A DNA stretch of 45,123 nucleotides from contig CAJYWD010000008.1 in NCBI GenBank assembly GCA_913778505.1, positions 1-45,123 of the forward strand, written 5' to 3'. How positions within the stretch are numbered: position 1 is the stretch's first letter; every line of letters starts with the position of its first letter. The notes under the pieces are model-generated. The model made no database searches, was not told the origin of the DNA, and saw only the letters and a list, made by a program, of their open reading frames with translations. Positions 8,640-18,348 of the stretch are shown piece by piece. Made by a program: the position numbers and the translations under genes. Source of the stretch: an uncultured Chryseobacterium sp. (GTDB taxonomy: Bacteria > Bacteroidota > Bacteroidia > Flavobacteriales > Weeksellaceae).

Positions 8640-9476
8640 TTATTTTAATTCGTCCGTTTTTACAGCATCCATATCGCCATAATCCATATTTTCTCCCGCC
8701 ATTCCCCATATAAACGTATAGTTGGCAGTTCCAACGCCTGAATGGATTGACCATTCCGGAGAGATTACAGCATCATGATTTTTCAGGAAAATATGCCTTG
8801 TCTCCTGAGGCTGACCCATAAAATGCGAAACCGTCTGACCTTCCTCCAAATCAAAATAGAAGTAAGCTTCCATTCTTCTCGCATGTGTATGAGAAGGCAT
8901 CGTATTCCACACGCTTCCTTCGTGCAGTTCGGTCATTCCCATTTGAAGTTGACAAGTTTCCAGCACGCTGTTGACCAACAATTTATTGATCGTTCTTCTG
9001 TTGGCGTATTTCGTTTCGCCCAGTTCCACAATTTCTGCTTCATTCTTCGTAACCTTTTTTGTAGGAAACGTGTGATGAGCAGGTGCGGAATTGATATAAA
9101 AATAAGCCTGTTCGCTATCAATATTTTCAAAAGTTACGGATTTATTTCCTTTTCCTATATATAAAGCTTCTTTATTATTCAAATCATAAAAAGTTCCGTC
9201 TACCTTCACGCGGCCTTTTCCGCCGACATTGATAATACCGATTTCTCTTCTGTCCAGAAAATTTTCAGCTTTCAGTTCGTCGATCGCTTCCAGTTTTAAT
9301 GGTTGTTCGGCAGGCATTGCACCGCCTACAATCAGTCTGTCATACATGGTGTAAACCAATTTGATTTTCCCTTGCTGAAACAAATCGTTGATCAGAAATT
9401 CTCTTCTAAGGTCTTCGGTAGTATATTTTTTGGCATCATCAGGATGATGAGCATATCGAAATTCGGAACTGGTCAT
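8640..9476 (-). CDS. kduI: 5-keto-4-deoxyuronate isomerase
   Basis: Isomerises 5-keto-4-deoxyuronate (DKI) to 2,5-diketo-3-deoxygluconate (DKII), downstream of KdgF. The 278 residues equal the E. coli KduI length. The bicupin zinc site is visible near residues 197-207 as MPSHTHARRMEAYFYFD (His-x-His, then Glu), with a further His in the C-terminal WSIHSGVG. The N-terminal EFRYAHHPDDAKKYTTEDLR is typical. It is the first gene of the minus-strand catabolic operon. A LacI-type palindrome lies 35 bp before its ATG. Confidence 0.96.
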   Translation of the reverse strand: MTSSEFRYAHHPDDAKKYTTEDLRREFLINDLFQQGKIKLVYTMYDRLIVGGAMPAEQPLKLEAIDELKAENFLDRREIGIINVGGKGRVKVDGTFYDLNNKEALYIGKGNKSVTFENIDSEQAYFYINSAPAHHTFPTKKVTKNEAEIVELGETKYANRRTINKLLVNSVLETCQLQMGMTELHEGSVWNTMPSHTHARRMEAYFYFDLEEGQTVSHFMGQPQETRHIFLKNHDAVISPEWSIHSGVGTANYTFIWGMAGENMDYGDMDAVKTDELK

Positions 9477-9510
9477 AATGTTACTGCGTATATTAATAAA
9501 AGACTAAGTG

Positions 9511-9524
9511 TGTAATCGATTGCA
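9511..9524. promoter_or_regulatory. LacI-type operator, kduI side
   Basis: TGTAATCGATTGCA, a palindrome centred on CG with core AATCGATT, lies 35 bp upstream of kduI. It is identical over all 14 bases to the site at 27284. The probable binder is the LacI-family protein encoded at 32417-33445; this is inferred from repetition within the locus. Confidence 0.75.
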
Positions 9525-9627
9525 TAATAACATGCCATTTTCGGCACAAAAAATTATTTTTGTAAATATATATATAATTCTTAACTGAGAAAGAAAAATT
9601 TATATTTTAATTCAACCAATTGATTTA

Positions 9628-9654
9628 CAAAGATATAAATTATTAATTTTTCAA
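9628..9654 (-). promoter_or_regulatory. Candidate promoter for kduI operon
   Basis: On the minus strand, TATCTTTG (9628-9635) fits the Bacteroidota -7 consensus TAnnTTTG, and TTG lies at 9652-9654 with a 16-bp spacer, slightly short of the usual 17-23. If real, the operator at 9511 lies about 100 bp downstream of the start. Confidence 0.4.
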
Positions 9655-10122
9655 TTTTGAATCTGGTGAGTTTAAATAGTTTTACCACAAAATTGATCGT
9701 TCTTCCGCTTTTTGCACAATTTTTCACAAAGTCTTTGTTTGCTACCGATTCAAAGTTATCATCATTGATGTGTTACATAACATATTAGCAGACAATGATG
9801 TAACTAGATTTTAAATTATTATTGGATGTTCAGTTAGAGGAATAAAATCGGATTGCGAAATCAGCATCAGTTTTATCTGATTTCGTAAAAATGAGGAAGT
9901 AAGTTTAAATTTCGGTTAATATCTGACATCGATAAAGCATATACAATCGCAAGAATTGGAGGCAAAAACAGTTAAAAGAAAGTTAATTTTAATAATCACG
10001 ATTAAAATGGTATTCTTTACTAATGCAAGTTAACAAGTTGATAAACAAATTTTTAATTCGCAAGGTTAATTTGTTTTTGGTTTTATGTTAACATAATATT
10101 AATAAAAAAATGATTTTTATTA

Positions 10123-10152
10123 TTTGTCAATTAAAAAATAATGTTAGTTTAG
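10123..10152 (+). promoter_or_regulatory. Candidate susC promoter
   Basis: TTTG at 10123-10126 and TAGTTTAG at 10145-10152 (one mismatch to TAnnTTTG) are separated by 18 bp. The LacI-type palindrome begins 29 bp after the -7 element. Confidence 0.4.
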
Positions 10153-10181
10153 TCGAGTTAAGAAATCATAAAAAATTTAAG

Positions 10182-10195
10182 TGCAATCGATTGCG
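10182..10195. promoter_or_regulatory. LacI-type operator, susC side
   Basis: TGCAATCGATTGCG contains a perfect 12-bp palindrome GCAATCGATTGC (10183-10194), the most symmetric copy in the window. It lies 73 bp upstream of the susC ATG and downstream of the candidate promoter, so repression would be by roadblock. Confidence 0.75.
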
Positions 10196-10268
10196 CTTTG
10201 TGGAGTGATTTTAACATTTTTGATTCAGTAAAAAACAATTACTAATTATAAAAAACTAAAAAATATCT

Positions 10269-13200
10269 ATGAGTGGTTTAAAATTAGGTATTCAAAGTGC
10301 TTTTGTAAAGACAACCATTGCATCCGTCTTTTTGCTTCCCGCACTTGGATTGGCTCAGGAACTTATCAAAGTATCCGGTACCATTACCTCCGATCAGAAC
10401 AAACCGGTACCCAATGTGGAGGTCACTGTAAGGAATTCCAAGTTCTCTACAGTTACTGACCAATCTGGAAAATACTCGCTGAATGTTCCGAAAAATGCAA
10501 CCTTGGTCATCCGATCCAGAGGTTTTGAAGAGCAGGAGATTAATGTGAATGGAAAGAGTATCGTTAATGTATCGCTGAGCAAGCATGACGGCAATAAAGA
10601 AAAAGCCATTGATGAAGTGGTCTTGGTAGGATATACCACTGTTTCTAAAAAAGATGTGACCAATGCTGTGGCTTCCGTAAAAGGGGATCAGTTGGTAGAT
10701 ATGCCTGTAAACACGGCGGCAGAAGCGATACAGGGAAGACTGGCCGGGGTGCAGGTGACTTTCGGTGAAGGTTCTCCAGGTGCAGATCCGGAAATCAAGG
10801 TACGAGGCGGGACGTCCATCACGCAGGATAATGCTCCGCTTTACATTGTGGATGGCATCCAGATGGACAATGCACTTTCCATCATTTCTCCAAAAGAAAT
10901 TGAATCCATCGAAGTGCTGAAAGATGCGTCTTCCACCTCTATCTATGGCGCCAGAGGTGCTAATGGTGTGGTTCTTATCACGACAAAAAGCGGTAGAAAG
11001 AATACCAAAACAATGGTCAATTATAACGGTTTTACCGGTATCAGAACCATTGCCAAAACTTTGGACGTGATGAGTCCTTATGATTTCGTACAATACCAGT
11101 ACGAGCTTCGCAACAGAGATGGATATCAGGATCAGATCGATAAATTTGTCCAGCTTTATGGCAATTACCTTCCAACCTACAATGATCAGGGTCAGCTCAT
11201 TGATGAAGGAATTGAGAAATACAGAACCATAAAAACAAAGGATTGGCAGGAAGAAGTCTTTGGCAAAGAGGCGTTCAACTATACGCATAATGTCAACATA
11301 TCCGGCGGAAATTCCAATTCTGCATTTACATTGGCATTAAATCATGTGGAGGAAGATGGGATTATGATCAATTCCGGATTCAAAAGAAGCATGGCCAACT
11401 TTAAATATGATTTCGACATCAGCAAAAAATTAAAAGTTGGATTGACTGCAAGATACGGCAGAACTTCTATTTTGGGTGCAGGAACATCATCTTCTGGATC
11501 GCAAACCACCAACAGACTGAGAAACGTGATCCGTTACAAACCATTTGATAATGGTGTAAATACCGGTGCAGGCTCAGATGAATTTGATACGGATGACTAT
11601 GCTGTTACCAATCTGATCAATCCGGTTCTGCTGGCCAATAACGAAATTAAGTATAATGATACCAACAATCTTTTTCTTAATGGCGTTATCACGTACAATA
11701 TTTTTAAGGATCTGACTTTCAAAAGTACCATTGGCTATGTTCAGAATGACCAGAAAATCAATCAATTTTCCGGACCATCTACCTATCTTTCAAGGATCAA
11801 TGCTGATCTTTCTGTTGTTCAGATGTTTAGTGCACAGAGCAGAAGAATTACCAATACCAATACTTTGGCTTACAAAAAGAAGATTGGTAATCACAAGATG
11901 GATTTCTTATTGGGGCAGGAGATCGTGCAAACAGATGGCGAAAAAACAGATATGACCGTACGCTGGCTGCCTACATCATTATCTGCGACTCAGGCTTTTG
12001 CCAATATTGTTCTTGCAACGCCACCTACCGGAAATGTCCAGGAAGCGCCGATTGCGGCCGTTTTGCCTCCTAGCAGGTTAGCATCATTTTTTGCAAGAGC
12101 CAATTATATCTATAATAATAAATATATCGCAACAGTTTCTGTAAGGAGAGATGGATCCAGCAAATTTGGAAAAAATAATCCTTGGGCCAATTTCCCTGCT
12201 GCTTCACTGGCATGGAAAATTGGGGAAGAAAATTTCCTTAAAGACTCAAAGGTCGTCAATGATCTTAAATTGCGTGCAGGTTACGGACAATCCGGAAACG
12301 ACAGAATACAAGACTATTTATTTGACACATTCTACACGCCATCCAGTACTTATGGCTATACAGCCGGTACCGGTGTCATTACGGGCGCTGCACCGGGAAA
12401 TATCCAGGCCAATCCTAATGTCAAATGGGAAGCTACTGTATCTAAAAATATTGGATTAGATTATTCCTTATTCAATAACAGAGTTTATGGTGCTATTGAC
12501 GCTTATATCACGGATACTAAGGATCTATTATTACTGGCAAAGATTCCACAGACTTCTGGTTATGAATTCCAGTTTCAGAACTCAGGGAAAACCCAGAACA
12601 AAGGTTTGGAATTCAGTGTTGGAGCCTTAGTGGTAAGCAATGATAATTTTCAATGGAAAGCGGATTTTAATGTTGCGGCTAATAAAAACATGATCAAAAG
12701 TTTAGGAACGTTAACCAATGCCGAGACCGACTACTATCTTCAGCCATCAGGATGGGTTAATAACCTTTTTGATTTCAAAGTTCAGGTTGGCGCGCCGGTG
12801 GGAATGTTCTACGGTTATGTAACGGAAGGAAGGTATGAACTCAGCGATTTTGACTTCAATCCTTCGACTAACCGCTACACCCTGAAACAAGGTGTGCCAA
12901 GTTCCGGCAGCGTTGCATTAGGAAACAGAGCGCCACAGCCGGGAGATCTCAAGCTGAGAGATATCAACGGTGATGGAGTGATCGATACCAAAGACCAAAC
13001 TGATCTCGGGAACGCCCAGCCAAAATTCTACGGTGGTTTTAACCAGACGTTCCGTTACAAGAATTTTGATATGAGCTTGTTCTTCAATTTCTCTGTTGGA
13101 AATAAAGTTTATAATGCCAACAAAATTGAATTTACCACAAAATTCCAGTATTACGACCAAAATATGCTGGCAGATATGGCCGACAGATGGAAGTGGTTTG

Positions 13201-13556
13201 ATGGTAACGAGCTGGTGCTGGATCCTACGAGACTGGCCGCACTCAATGCCAATACTACCATGTGGACACCTACAGGTGGCAACTATTTCTTGCATTCGTA
13301 TGCTATCGAAGATGGTTCTTTCTTAAGATTGAACAACGTGACCATTGGTTATACCTTACCAAAAGATTCGCTGAAAATGCTGGGAATTACCAACTTCAGA
13401 ATGTATGCTACTGCAAATAATGTGTTTACCATTACAGGCTACTCGGGTTATGATCCTGAAGTGAGCACCAGAAAAAATCCACTTACGCCAGGTGTAGATT
13501 ATGCAGCATTTCCTAGAAGCAGATTTTTCGTAACAGGTATTGATGTAACTTTTTAA
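10269..13556 (+). CDS. SusC/RagA-type TonB-linked outer-membrane transporter
   Basis: A TonB-dependent beta-barrel of 1095 residues that imports oligosaccharides, presumably pectin oligomers, through the outer membrane together with the SusD protein. Domains in order: signal peptide ending near LGLAQ (residue ~30); carboxypeptidase-D regulatory-like domain (about 33-118); TonB-box-like segment IDEVVLVGYTTVSKKDV (about 117-135); plug domain with AEAIQGRLAGVQV, VRGGTS and SIYGARGANGVVLITTKSG (about 135-240); then the barrel, ending in the aromatic-rich FPRSRFFVTGIDVTF. It has no N-terminal sigma/anti-sigma STN domain, which fits control by LacI rather than by an ECF sigma. SusD starts 11 bp downstream. 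Confidence 0.95.
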   Translation: MSGLKLGIQSAFVKTTIASVFLLPALGLAQELIKVSGTITSDQNKPVPNVEVTVRNSKFSTVTDQSGKYSLNVPKNATLVIRSRGFEEQEINVNGKSIVNVSLSKHDGNKEKAIDEVVLVGYTTVSKKDVTNAVASVKGDQLVDMPVNTAAEAIQGRLAGVQVTFGEGSPGADPEIKVRGGTSITQDNAPLYIVDGIQMDNALSIISPKEIESIEVLKDASSTSIYGARGANGVVLITTKSGRKNTKTMVNYNGFTGIRTIAKTLDVMSPYDFVQYQYELRNRDGYQDQIDKFVQLYGNYLPTYNDQGQLIDEGIEKYRTIKTKDWQEEVFGKEAFNYTHNVNISGGNSNSAFTLALNHVEEDGIMINSGFKRSMANFKYDFDISKKLKVGLTARYGRTSILGAGTSSSGSQTTNRLRNVIRYKPFDNGVNTGAGSDEFDTDDYAVTNLINPVLLANNEIKYNDTNNLFLNGVITYNIFKDLTFKSTIGYVQNDQKINQFSGPSTYLSRINADLSVVQMFSAQSRRITNTNTLAYKKKIGNHKMDFLLGQEIVQTDGEKTDMTVRWLPTSLSATQAFANIVLATPPTGNVQEAPIAAVLPPSRLASFFARANYIYNNKYIATVSVRRDGSSKFGKNNPWANFPAASLAWKIGEENFLKDSKVVNDLKLRAGYGQSGNDRIQDYLFDTFYTPSSTYGYTAGTGVITGAAPGNIQANPNVKWEATVSKNIGLDYSLFNNRVYGAIDAYITDTKDLLLLAKIPQTSGYEFQFQNSGKTQNKGLEFSVGALVVSNDNFQWKADFNVAANKNMIKSLGTLTNAETDYYLQPSGWVNNLFDFKVQVGAPVGMFYGYVTEGRYELSDFDFNPSTNRYTLKQGVPSSGSVALGNRAPQPGDLKLRDINGDGVIDTKDQTDLGNAQPKFYGGFNQTFRYKNFDMSLFFNFSVGNKVYNANKIEFTTKFQYYDQNMLADMADRWKWFDGNELVLDPTRLAALNANTTMWTPTGGNYFLHSYAIEDGSFLRLNNVTIGYTLPKDSLKMLGITNFRMYATANNVFTITGYSGYDPEVSTRKNPLTPGVDYAAFPRSRFFVTGIDVTF

Positions 13557-13567
13557 TTAAAACAAAA

Positions 13568-15388
13568 ATGAAACTTAACAGATTAATATATATAGTTAGT
13601 TGTTTGGCAATCTTTAGCACAGCTACATCATGTGAGGATTATCTCAGTCCGGAAAATATTTCCAGTTCCAATGAAGCTCAGCAGTTCGACAGCACAGCCG
13701 ACACATTCACTGCTTTGATCGGAGTTTATAACCAAATCATTGGGGACGATGCTTACGGACAAAGATTGAATCTGTACTATCCGCAATCCGGCGACGATTT
13801 TAAGATCTCAGGTGATTACAATTGCAATGACCGTAGAGGTATCAGTACTTACGGAGCATGTACTTCCAATCCAGATCTTAACAAACCATTCCTGAAACTC
13901 TATTCCGGTATCGAAAGAGCTAATCTCGTCATCAAAAACATTCCGCTTTCTCCCGTTTATCAGACTGGTTCTGCATCCGACAAGGCATTAATGGACAGAT
14001 ATCTTGGCGAAGCTCTGACGCTGAGAGCACAATTCTATTATGACCTTATCAAAAACTGGGGCGATGTTCCGATGCAGATGGTACCTTCTTCTGACCTGGA
14101 ATCGGTTTATCTTGCCAAAACAGACAGAGATGTCATTTACGATAAAATCATCGAGGATCTTGCTAAAGCTTCCCAATTGGTGCCTTGGAAATCTAAGTCC
14201 AATACGACAAATGTGAGAATCACAAAAGCGGCCGTCAAAGGTTTAAGAGCTAGAATTGCATTGGCCAGAGCTGGTTATTCCCTCAGAAGAAATCCCAGAA
14301 TCATGGCTAAAGGGTCTAACTCACAGACCTATTACAAAATTGCTTATGACGAGTGCAAGGATATTATAATGTCCGGAGAACATTCTCTAAATCCAAGTTT
14401 CGAGGCGGTTTTCAGAGCTTTGCATGACAATACGGAAGATGCTGCTAAAGAAGTCATATTTGCAGTCGGTGCATTCGGAGGTAATGCTGCCACAGACAGT
14501 AAAATCGGATACTTCAATGGTATGAAGCATGACGATAACTCCAGTTATAAAGGTGGCGGTAACGTATTGGCCATCCCGGTTTATTTTTATGAATTCAGTA
14601 AGTACGATGTGAGACGCGATCTTTCCGTAGCGGTAAATAAAGTCAACAATGATAATCTTTCCGAGCTTTTATCAGGTGCTCTTTGGACCGATGGTAAATT
14701 CAGAAAATCCTGGACCAACATCACAGGAACTTCTCAGAACCTTGGTATCGACTGGCCACTGCTTCGCTACTCCGATGTATTGCTGATGTTTGCAGAAGCT
14801 GACAATGAGCTGAACGGAGCACCTTCTCCGGACGCGATCGGTGCAGTGAAATTAGTACGAGACAGAGCCTACGCCGGAAACCTTGCACAGGCAGGAAGTA
14901 TTCCAACTGACAAATCAGGTTTCTTCGACTTTATTGTGCACGAGAGATTATTGGAATTCGGAGGCGAAGGACTCAGAAAATACGATCTGATCCGATGGAA
15001 TCTTTTAGCGACAAAAATCGCAGAGACCAGACAGAATCTAACCAATTTCCTGAATGGTACCGGAAAATATGCTAATGTTCCTTCTGTGATTTATTACAAA
15101 ATTTCTCCGTACGACAGAACTAAAACTGCTCAGGCAACACTCAGCGGAATCGACGTTTATGTTCCTGCAGGCGTAAACAAATCAGACGTATTTTACACAC
15201 CGGCGCCGGGCTCGCAACCGTTCGGTTACAAGTCGGTCAACTGGAGAGCGGCGGTATCTGCAGCTTACATCAGTGATCCTCTTAAAGGTTACGCGCAATA
15301 TTTCGAGGCTAACAGAAAAGAACTTTTGCCTATCTACAACGATATTATTCAGTCTAACTATAATCTGACTCAGGATTACGGTTACTAG
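13568..15388 (+). CDS. SusD/RagB-type glycan-binding lipoprotein
   Basis: A surface lipoprotein of 606 residues that pairs with the preceding SusC barrel as a lid and binds the glycan. The signal peptide ends in a lipobox with Cys at residue 22 (STATSCEDYLSPEN), anchoring it to the outer membrane. Typical SusD features follow: a helical N-terminal part with LGEALTLRAQFYYDLIKNWGDVP, and the C-terminal motifs NWPLLRYSDVLLMFAEA-like and ERLLEFGGEGLRKYDLIRW. Pectin as ligand is inferred from the locus. A stable hairpin lies 64 bp after the stop codon. Confidence 0.95.
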   Translation: MKLNRLIYIVSCLAIFSTATSCEDYLSPENISSSNEAQQFDSTADTFTALIGVYNQIIGDDAYGQRLNLYYPQSGDDFKISGDYNCNDRRGISTYGACTSNPDLNKPFLKLYSGIERANLVIKNIPLSPVYQTGSASDKALMDRYLGEALTLRAQFYYDLIKNWGDVPMQMVPSSDLESVYLAKTDRDVIYDKIIEDLAKASQLVPWKSKSNTTNVRITKAAVKGLRARIALARAGYSLRRNPRIMAKGSNSQTYYKIAYDECKDIIMSGEHSLNPSFEAVFRALHDNTEDAAKEVIFAVGAFGGNAATDSKIGYFNGMKHDDNSSYKGGGNVLAIPVYFYEFSKYDVRRDLSVAVNKVNNDNLSELLSGALWTDGKFRKSWTNITGTSQNLGIDWPLLRYSDVLLMFAEADNELNGAPSPDAIGAVKLVRDRAYAGNLAQAGSIPTDKSGFFDFIVHERLLEFGGEGLRKYDLIRWNLLATKIAETRQNLTNFLNGTGKYANVPSVIYYKISPYDRTKTAQATLSGIDVYVPAGVNKSDVFYTPAPGSQPFGYKSVNWRAAVSAAYISDPLKGYAQYFEANRKELLPIYNDIIQSNYNLTQDYGY

Positions 15389-15451
15389 AAAAAGAAATTC
15401 TGTACTAGAATTTTTTAAGTTATTATATTTTTAATTTTTTTTGAAGATTCA

Positions 15452-15480
15452 CTCTATCAGGATTTTATATCCTGGTAGAG
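15452..15480 (+). terminator. Hairpin after susD (attenuator or weak terminator)
   Basis: CTCTATCAGGAT and ATCCTGGTAGAG pair over 12 positions (one G-U) around a 5-base loop. No T-tract follows, so it may stabilise the upstream susCD message or partly attenuate transcription into the pectate lyase gene. Confidence 0.45.
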
Positions 15481-15633
15481 CTGATTCGAAGAAACGTATT
15501 GCCCTATTCCCGGGAAATATACATGCTTGTAATGATTACAATTAGTTAATGAGAGCGGTCTGTTGATGTCAACACTAATTCTGATAATCAAAAATTTTAC
15601 TTCAACATATTCAACTCATTCAAACTATTTTAT

Positions 15634-18204
15634 ATGAATAAATTTAAACTTATTTATCTGCTTCTGCTGCTTGCCATCGTGCAGGTGTCAGGACAGTCCA
15701 TTACTTTCAGCGAATCAAGAGGCTGGCTGGAAACCGCTTTTGTAAAATGGCAGCCTGTACAGAATGCCAGCAGATATAATGTTTACTACTCCGGAGAAGG
15801 CGTGGTCAATAAGCAGGTGGATGATTATCTGATCCGCAGTTATGGTTCTTACTTCCGTGCAGATGTTCCGGGACTTAAGGCCGGAAATTATACCATCACC
15901 GTAAAACCTGTGGTGTTGGGAGTAGAAGGTGCTGGCGCTACCACTTCCACACTTACAGTTCTACCGAAAGACAGAAACGGATTTGCATTCCACAACGGCA
16001 GAGTTCCCGGCGGATACAAGGCAGATGGAACTCCGAAGGATAATGCGATCATACTTTACATCACGGAAAAAAGTAAAAATACAATTTCCGTTGATGTAAT
16101 TACCAACAATAATGGTAACACGACCAACTATGTAGGTTTTCAGAATATTTTTTCAGGTATCAAAAAAGGAATTGACAAAAGACCTTACATCTTCCGTCTG
16201 ATTGGTAATATCACAGATTTTACCGATATGGAAGGAGGCGACCTGGTGGTGGAAAATAAAAATAACGACCAAAGTTACATCACGGTAGAAGGTATCGGAG
16301 ATGATGCTGTGGCCAATGGCTGGGGAATCCGTATAAAAAATGCGACCAATATTGAGATTGCCAATTTAGGTTTTATGAATTGCGACAGCAGCGAGGGTGA
16401 CAACATTGGGATGCAGCAGAACAATTCTTACATCTGGGCACATAACAATGATTTGTTTTATGGCGATGCAGGAAGCGATGCAGACCAAATCAAAGGTGAC
16501 GGTGCATTGGACAACAAAGGAACAACTTATGCCACTTATTCGTATAACCATTTCTGGGATTCGGGGAAAGCGAGCTTGTTAGGTCTTAGCGAAAACACAA
16601 CTTCAGGTCTGTATGTCACTTATCATCACAATTGGTTTGACCATTCCGATTCCAGACATCCGAGAGTGCGTTATTATTCGGCTCACATTTACAATAATTA
16701 TTTTGATGGCGTCGCCAAATATGGCTCAGGATCTACAGAAGGTTCATCCTTGTTTTTGGAAGGTAATTACTTCAGAAACTCTAAAAATCCGATGATGATT
16801 TCGCTTCAGGGTACAGACGTCTGGAGTCCATCCAAACAGATGAACGATCCGACCAATCAGGGCACTTTTTCCGGTGAAGACGGCGGTATGATTAAGGCTT
16901 TCAATAATACAATGGATGCTGATATCGCCACCAATTCTATGCGTTTTGTAGCGTATGGCGACTCAAATCCACTGTACAATATCCCTGGAAAAATCAGCTC
17001 AATTGTTGATTTTGATGCTTATGTTCCTTCGACAAGAGGTGAGCAGGTTCCAAACTCTGTGAAATCTTTCAAAGGCAACAATGTTTACAATAACTTCGAT
17101 ACAGATGCGTCTCTTTATGTTAAGAATCTTTTTGTGGAAGACCCGGCAACTGCCAGAGATAATACCAAATTATATGCAGGCCGTGTTCTTGGCGGTGATT
17201 TTAAATGGACTTTTGATAATGCAGTGGATGACAAATCTTATACTGTTATTCAAGCCCTAAAATCGGCCTTGACAACTTACGGAACGTCAATGGTTTACAT
17301 CCAGGCAGAAGGCAGCACGCAGACTCTGGTCAACACTTCCGGAAATAAAGACCAATCTGTGACAGAAGGCGTAGCCATCGCACCGATTGTTTTCACTTGG
17401 GGTGGCGATGCAACGGATGTTGTCGTAACGGGAATTCCGGCTAACGGATTAGCGTTTGCAAAAGACACATCAGCAAAAACAGTGACCATTACAGGAACGC
17501 CAAGCGCGACAACCAATTTCACAGTAACAACAGTTGGTTCTGGGAATGCAACTTCCATTACAGGAACAGTAACATTGGGAACTACCGGAAATCCAGGTTC
17601 TACAGATGGCTTGATTCATAATTTCTCTACAGCTACGCCGCCTAAATCGAGTACATTCTACACCATTACCGGTAATATGAATTCTACGGACGGTTCGCAA
17701 ACCTATGATGGAGTAACCCTGACCAAGCGTTTGAAAATGGAATCTTCTACCAGCATCAATTACACGACTACCGAAGCTTCTGCGTTAACTTTGGTTTTCG
17801 ATGCTGATTTTAATAAAAATGTGAAGTTTGACGGAACCAATTATACCGCTGTAAACGGTGTTGTAACGATTCCGACCGTTGCCGCAGGAGCGCACAGCAT
17901 CACAAAAGGTGACACGACCAATCTGTATTACATCAAAACGACTTATGCCACGATGGCAACGTCCGATATCAGCAAAGCTCAAATCTCTCTTTATCCGAAT
18001 CCGGTGACAGATTATCTCAGAATCGCTACTTCCGGAGGAAAAGTTCTGGATGCAAAAGTGTACAATTTTGCAGGACAGTTGGTAAAGGCTATCGATAATG
18101 CAAAAGCAGAGGTTATGGACTTGAGAAATCTGTCAACTGGTACTTACATCATCAGCATCACGACTGATAAAGGAACAATTACTAAAAAGATTATCAAAAA
18201 ATAA
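15634..18204 (+). CDS. Multidomain PL1 pectate lyase with T9SS sorting domain
   Basis: Cleaves polygalacturonate by beta-elimination, releasing 4,5-unsaturated oligomers. The 856 residues contain, in order: signal peptide (to about 20); a fibronectin-III-like module (about 25-110, ETAFVKWQPVQNASRYNVYY); a PL1 right-handed beta-helix (about 115-460) with DSRHPRVR near 338-345, whose Arg pair matches the RxPxxR catalytic/substrate motif; an Ig-like linker (about 565-650); a C-terminal beta-sandwich-like module (about 660-770, TKRLKM...TNLYYIKTTY) resembling the proteins at 26159 and 27335; and a T9SS type A sorting domain (SLYPNPVTDYLRI to the end). It should be exported across the outer membrane. 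A hairpin follows the gene. Confidence 0.92.
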   Translation: MNKFKLIYLLLLLAIVQVSGQSITFSESRGWLETAFVKWQPVQNASRYNVYYSGEGVVNKQVDDYLIRSYGSYFRADVPGLKAGNYTITVKPVVLGVEGAGATTSTLTVLPKDRNGFAFHNGRVPGGYKADGTPKDNAIILYITEKSKNTISVDVITNNNGNTTNYVGFQNIFSGIKKGIDKRPYIFRLIGNITDFTDMEGGDLVVENKNNDQSYITVEGIGDDAVANGWGIRIKNATNIEIANLGFMNCDSSEGDNIGMQQNNSYIWAHNNDLFYGDAGSDADQIKGDGALDNKGTTYATYSYNHFWDSGKASLLGLSENTTSGLYVTYHHNWFDHSDSRHPRVRYYSAHIYNNYFDGVAKYGSGSTEGSSLFLEGNYFRNSKNPMMISLQGTDVWSPSKQMNDPTNQGTFSGEDGGMIKAFNNTMDADIATNSMRFVAYGDSNPLYNIPGKISSIVDFDAYVPSTRGEQVPNSVKSFKGNNVYNNFDTDASLYVKNLFVEDPATARDNTKLYAGRVLGGDFKWTFDNAVDDKSYTVIQALKSALTTYGTSMVYIQAEGSTQTLVNTSGNKDQSVTEGVAIAPIVFTWGGDATDVVVTGIPANGLAFAKDTSAKTVTITGTPSATTNFTVTTVGSGNATSITGTVTLGTTGNPGSTDGLIHNFSTATPPKSSTFYTITGNMNSTDGSQTYDGVTLTKRLKMESSTSINYTTTEASALTLVFDADFNKNVKFDGTNYTAVNGVVTIPTVAAGAHSITKGDTTNLYYIKTTYATMATSDISKAQISLYPNPVTDYLRIATSGGKVLDAKVYNFAGQLVKAIDNAKAEVMDLRNLSTGTYIISITTDKGTITKKIIKK

Positions 18205-18263
18205 CCATACATATTTTAATGTCTGCCTGTAGCATTCAGGTCACATTATTTAAATTGTTAAAT

Positions 18264-18303
18264 TATACAGGTTTTCATCCCAAAAGGGGTGGAAACTTGT
18301 ATA
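18264..18303 (+). terminator. Hairpin downstream of PL1 pectate lyase
   Basis: The left arm 18264-18281 and right arm 18286-18303 pair over 18 positions, allowing several G-U pairs, around AAAA. It is 60 bp after the stop codon and followed by an AT-rich stretch. Either a terminator or an mRNA-stabilising stem. Confidence 0.5.
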
Positions 18304-18348
18304 TTTAAAAGATTGACAAATAGTTATAAAATAATATTGTGAAATCAA

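Larger units (their letters stand above)
9477..10268. promoter_or_regulatory. Divergent control region between kduI and susC
   Basis: This 792-bp AT-rich stretch has no credible ORF and separates the two divergent arms of the pectin locus. It holds one strong LacI-type operator near each end (9511-9524 and 10182-10195) and a candidate promoter for each arm. The middle (about 9660-10080) shows no feature I can name. A long untranslated leader on either side is possible. Confidence 0.8.

Noticed and set aside
10284-11288. Long 334-residue antisense frame inside susC
   Set aside because: It runs fully opposite a clear SusC coding region, has no recognisable motifs and is Ile/Phe/Arg-rich in the way of a shadow frame.
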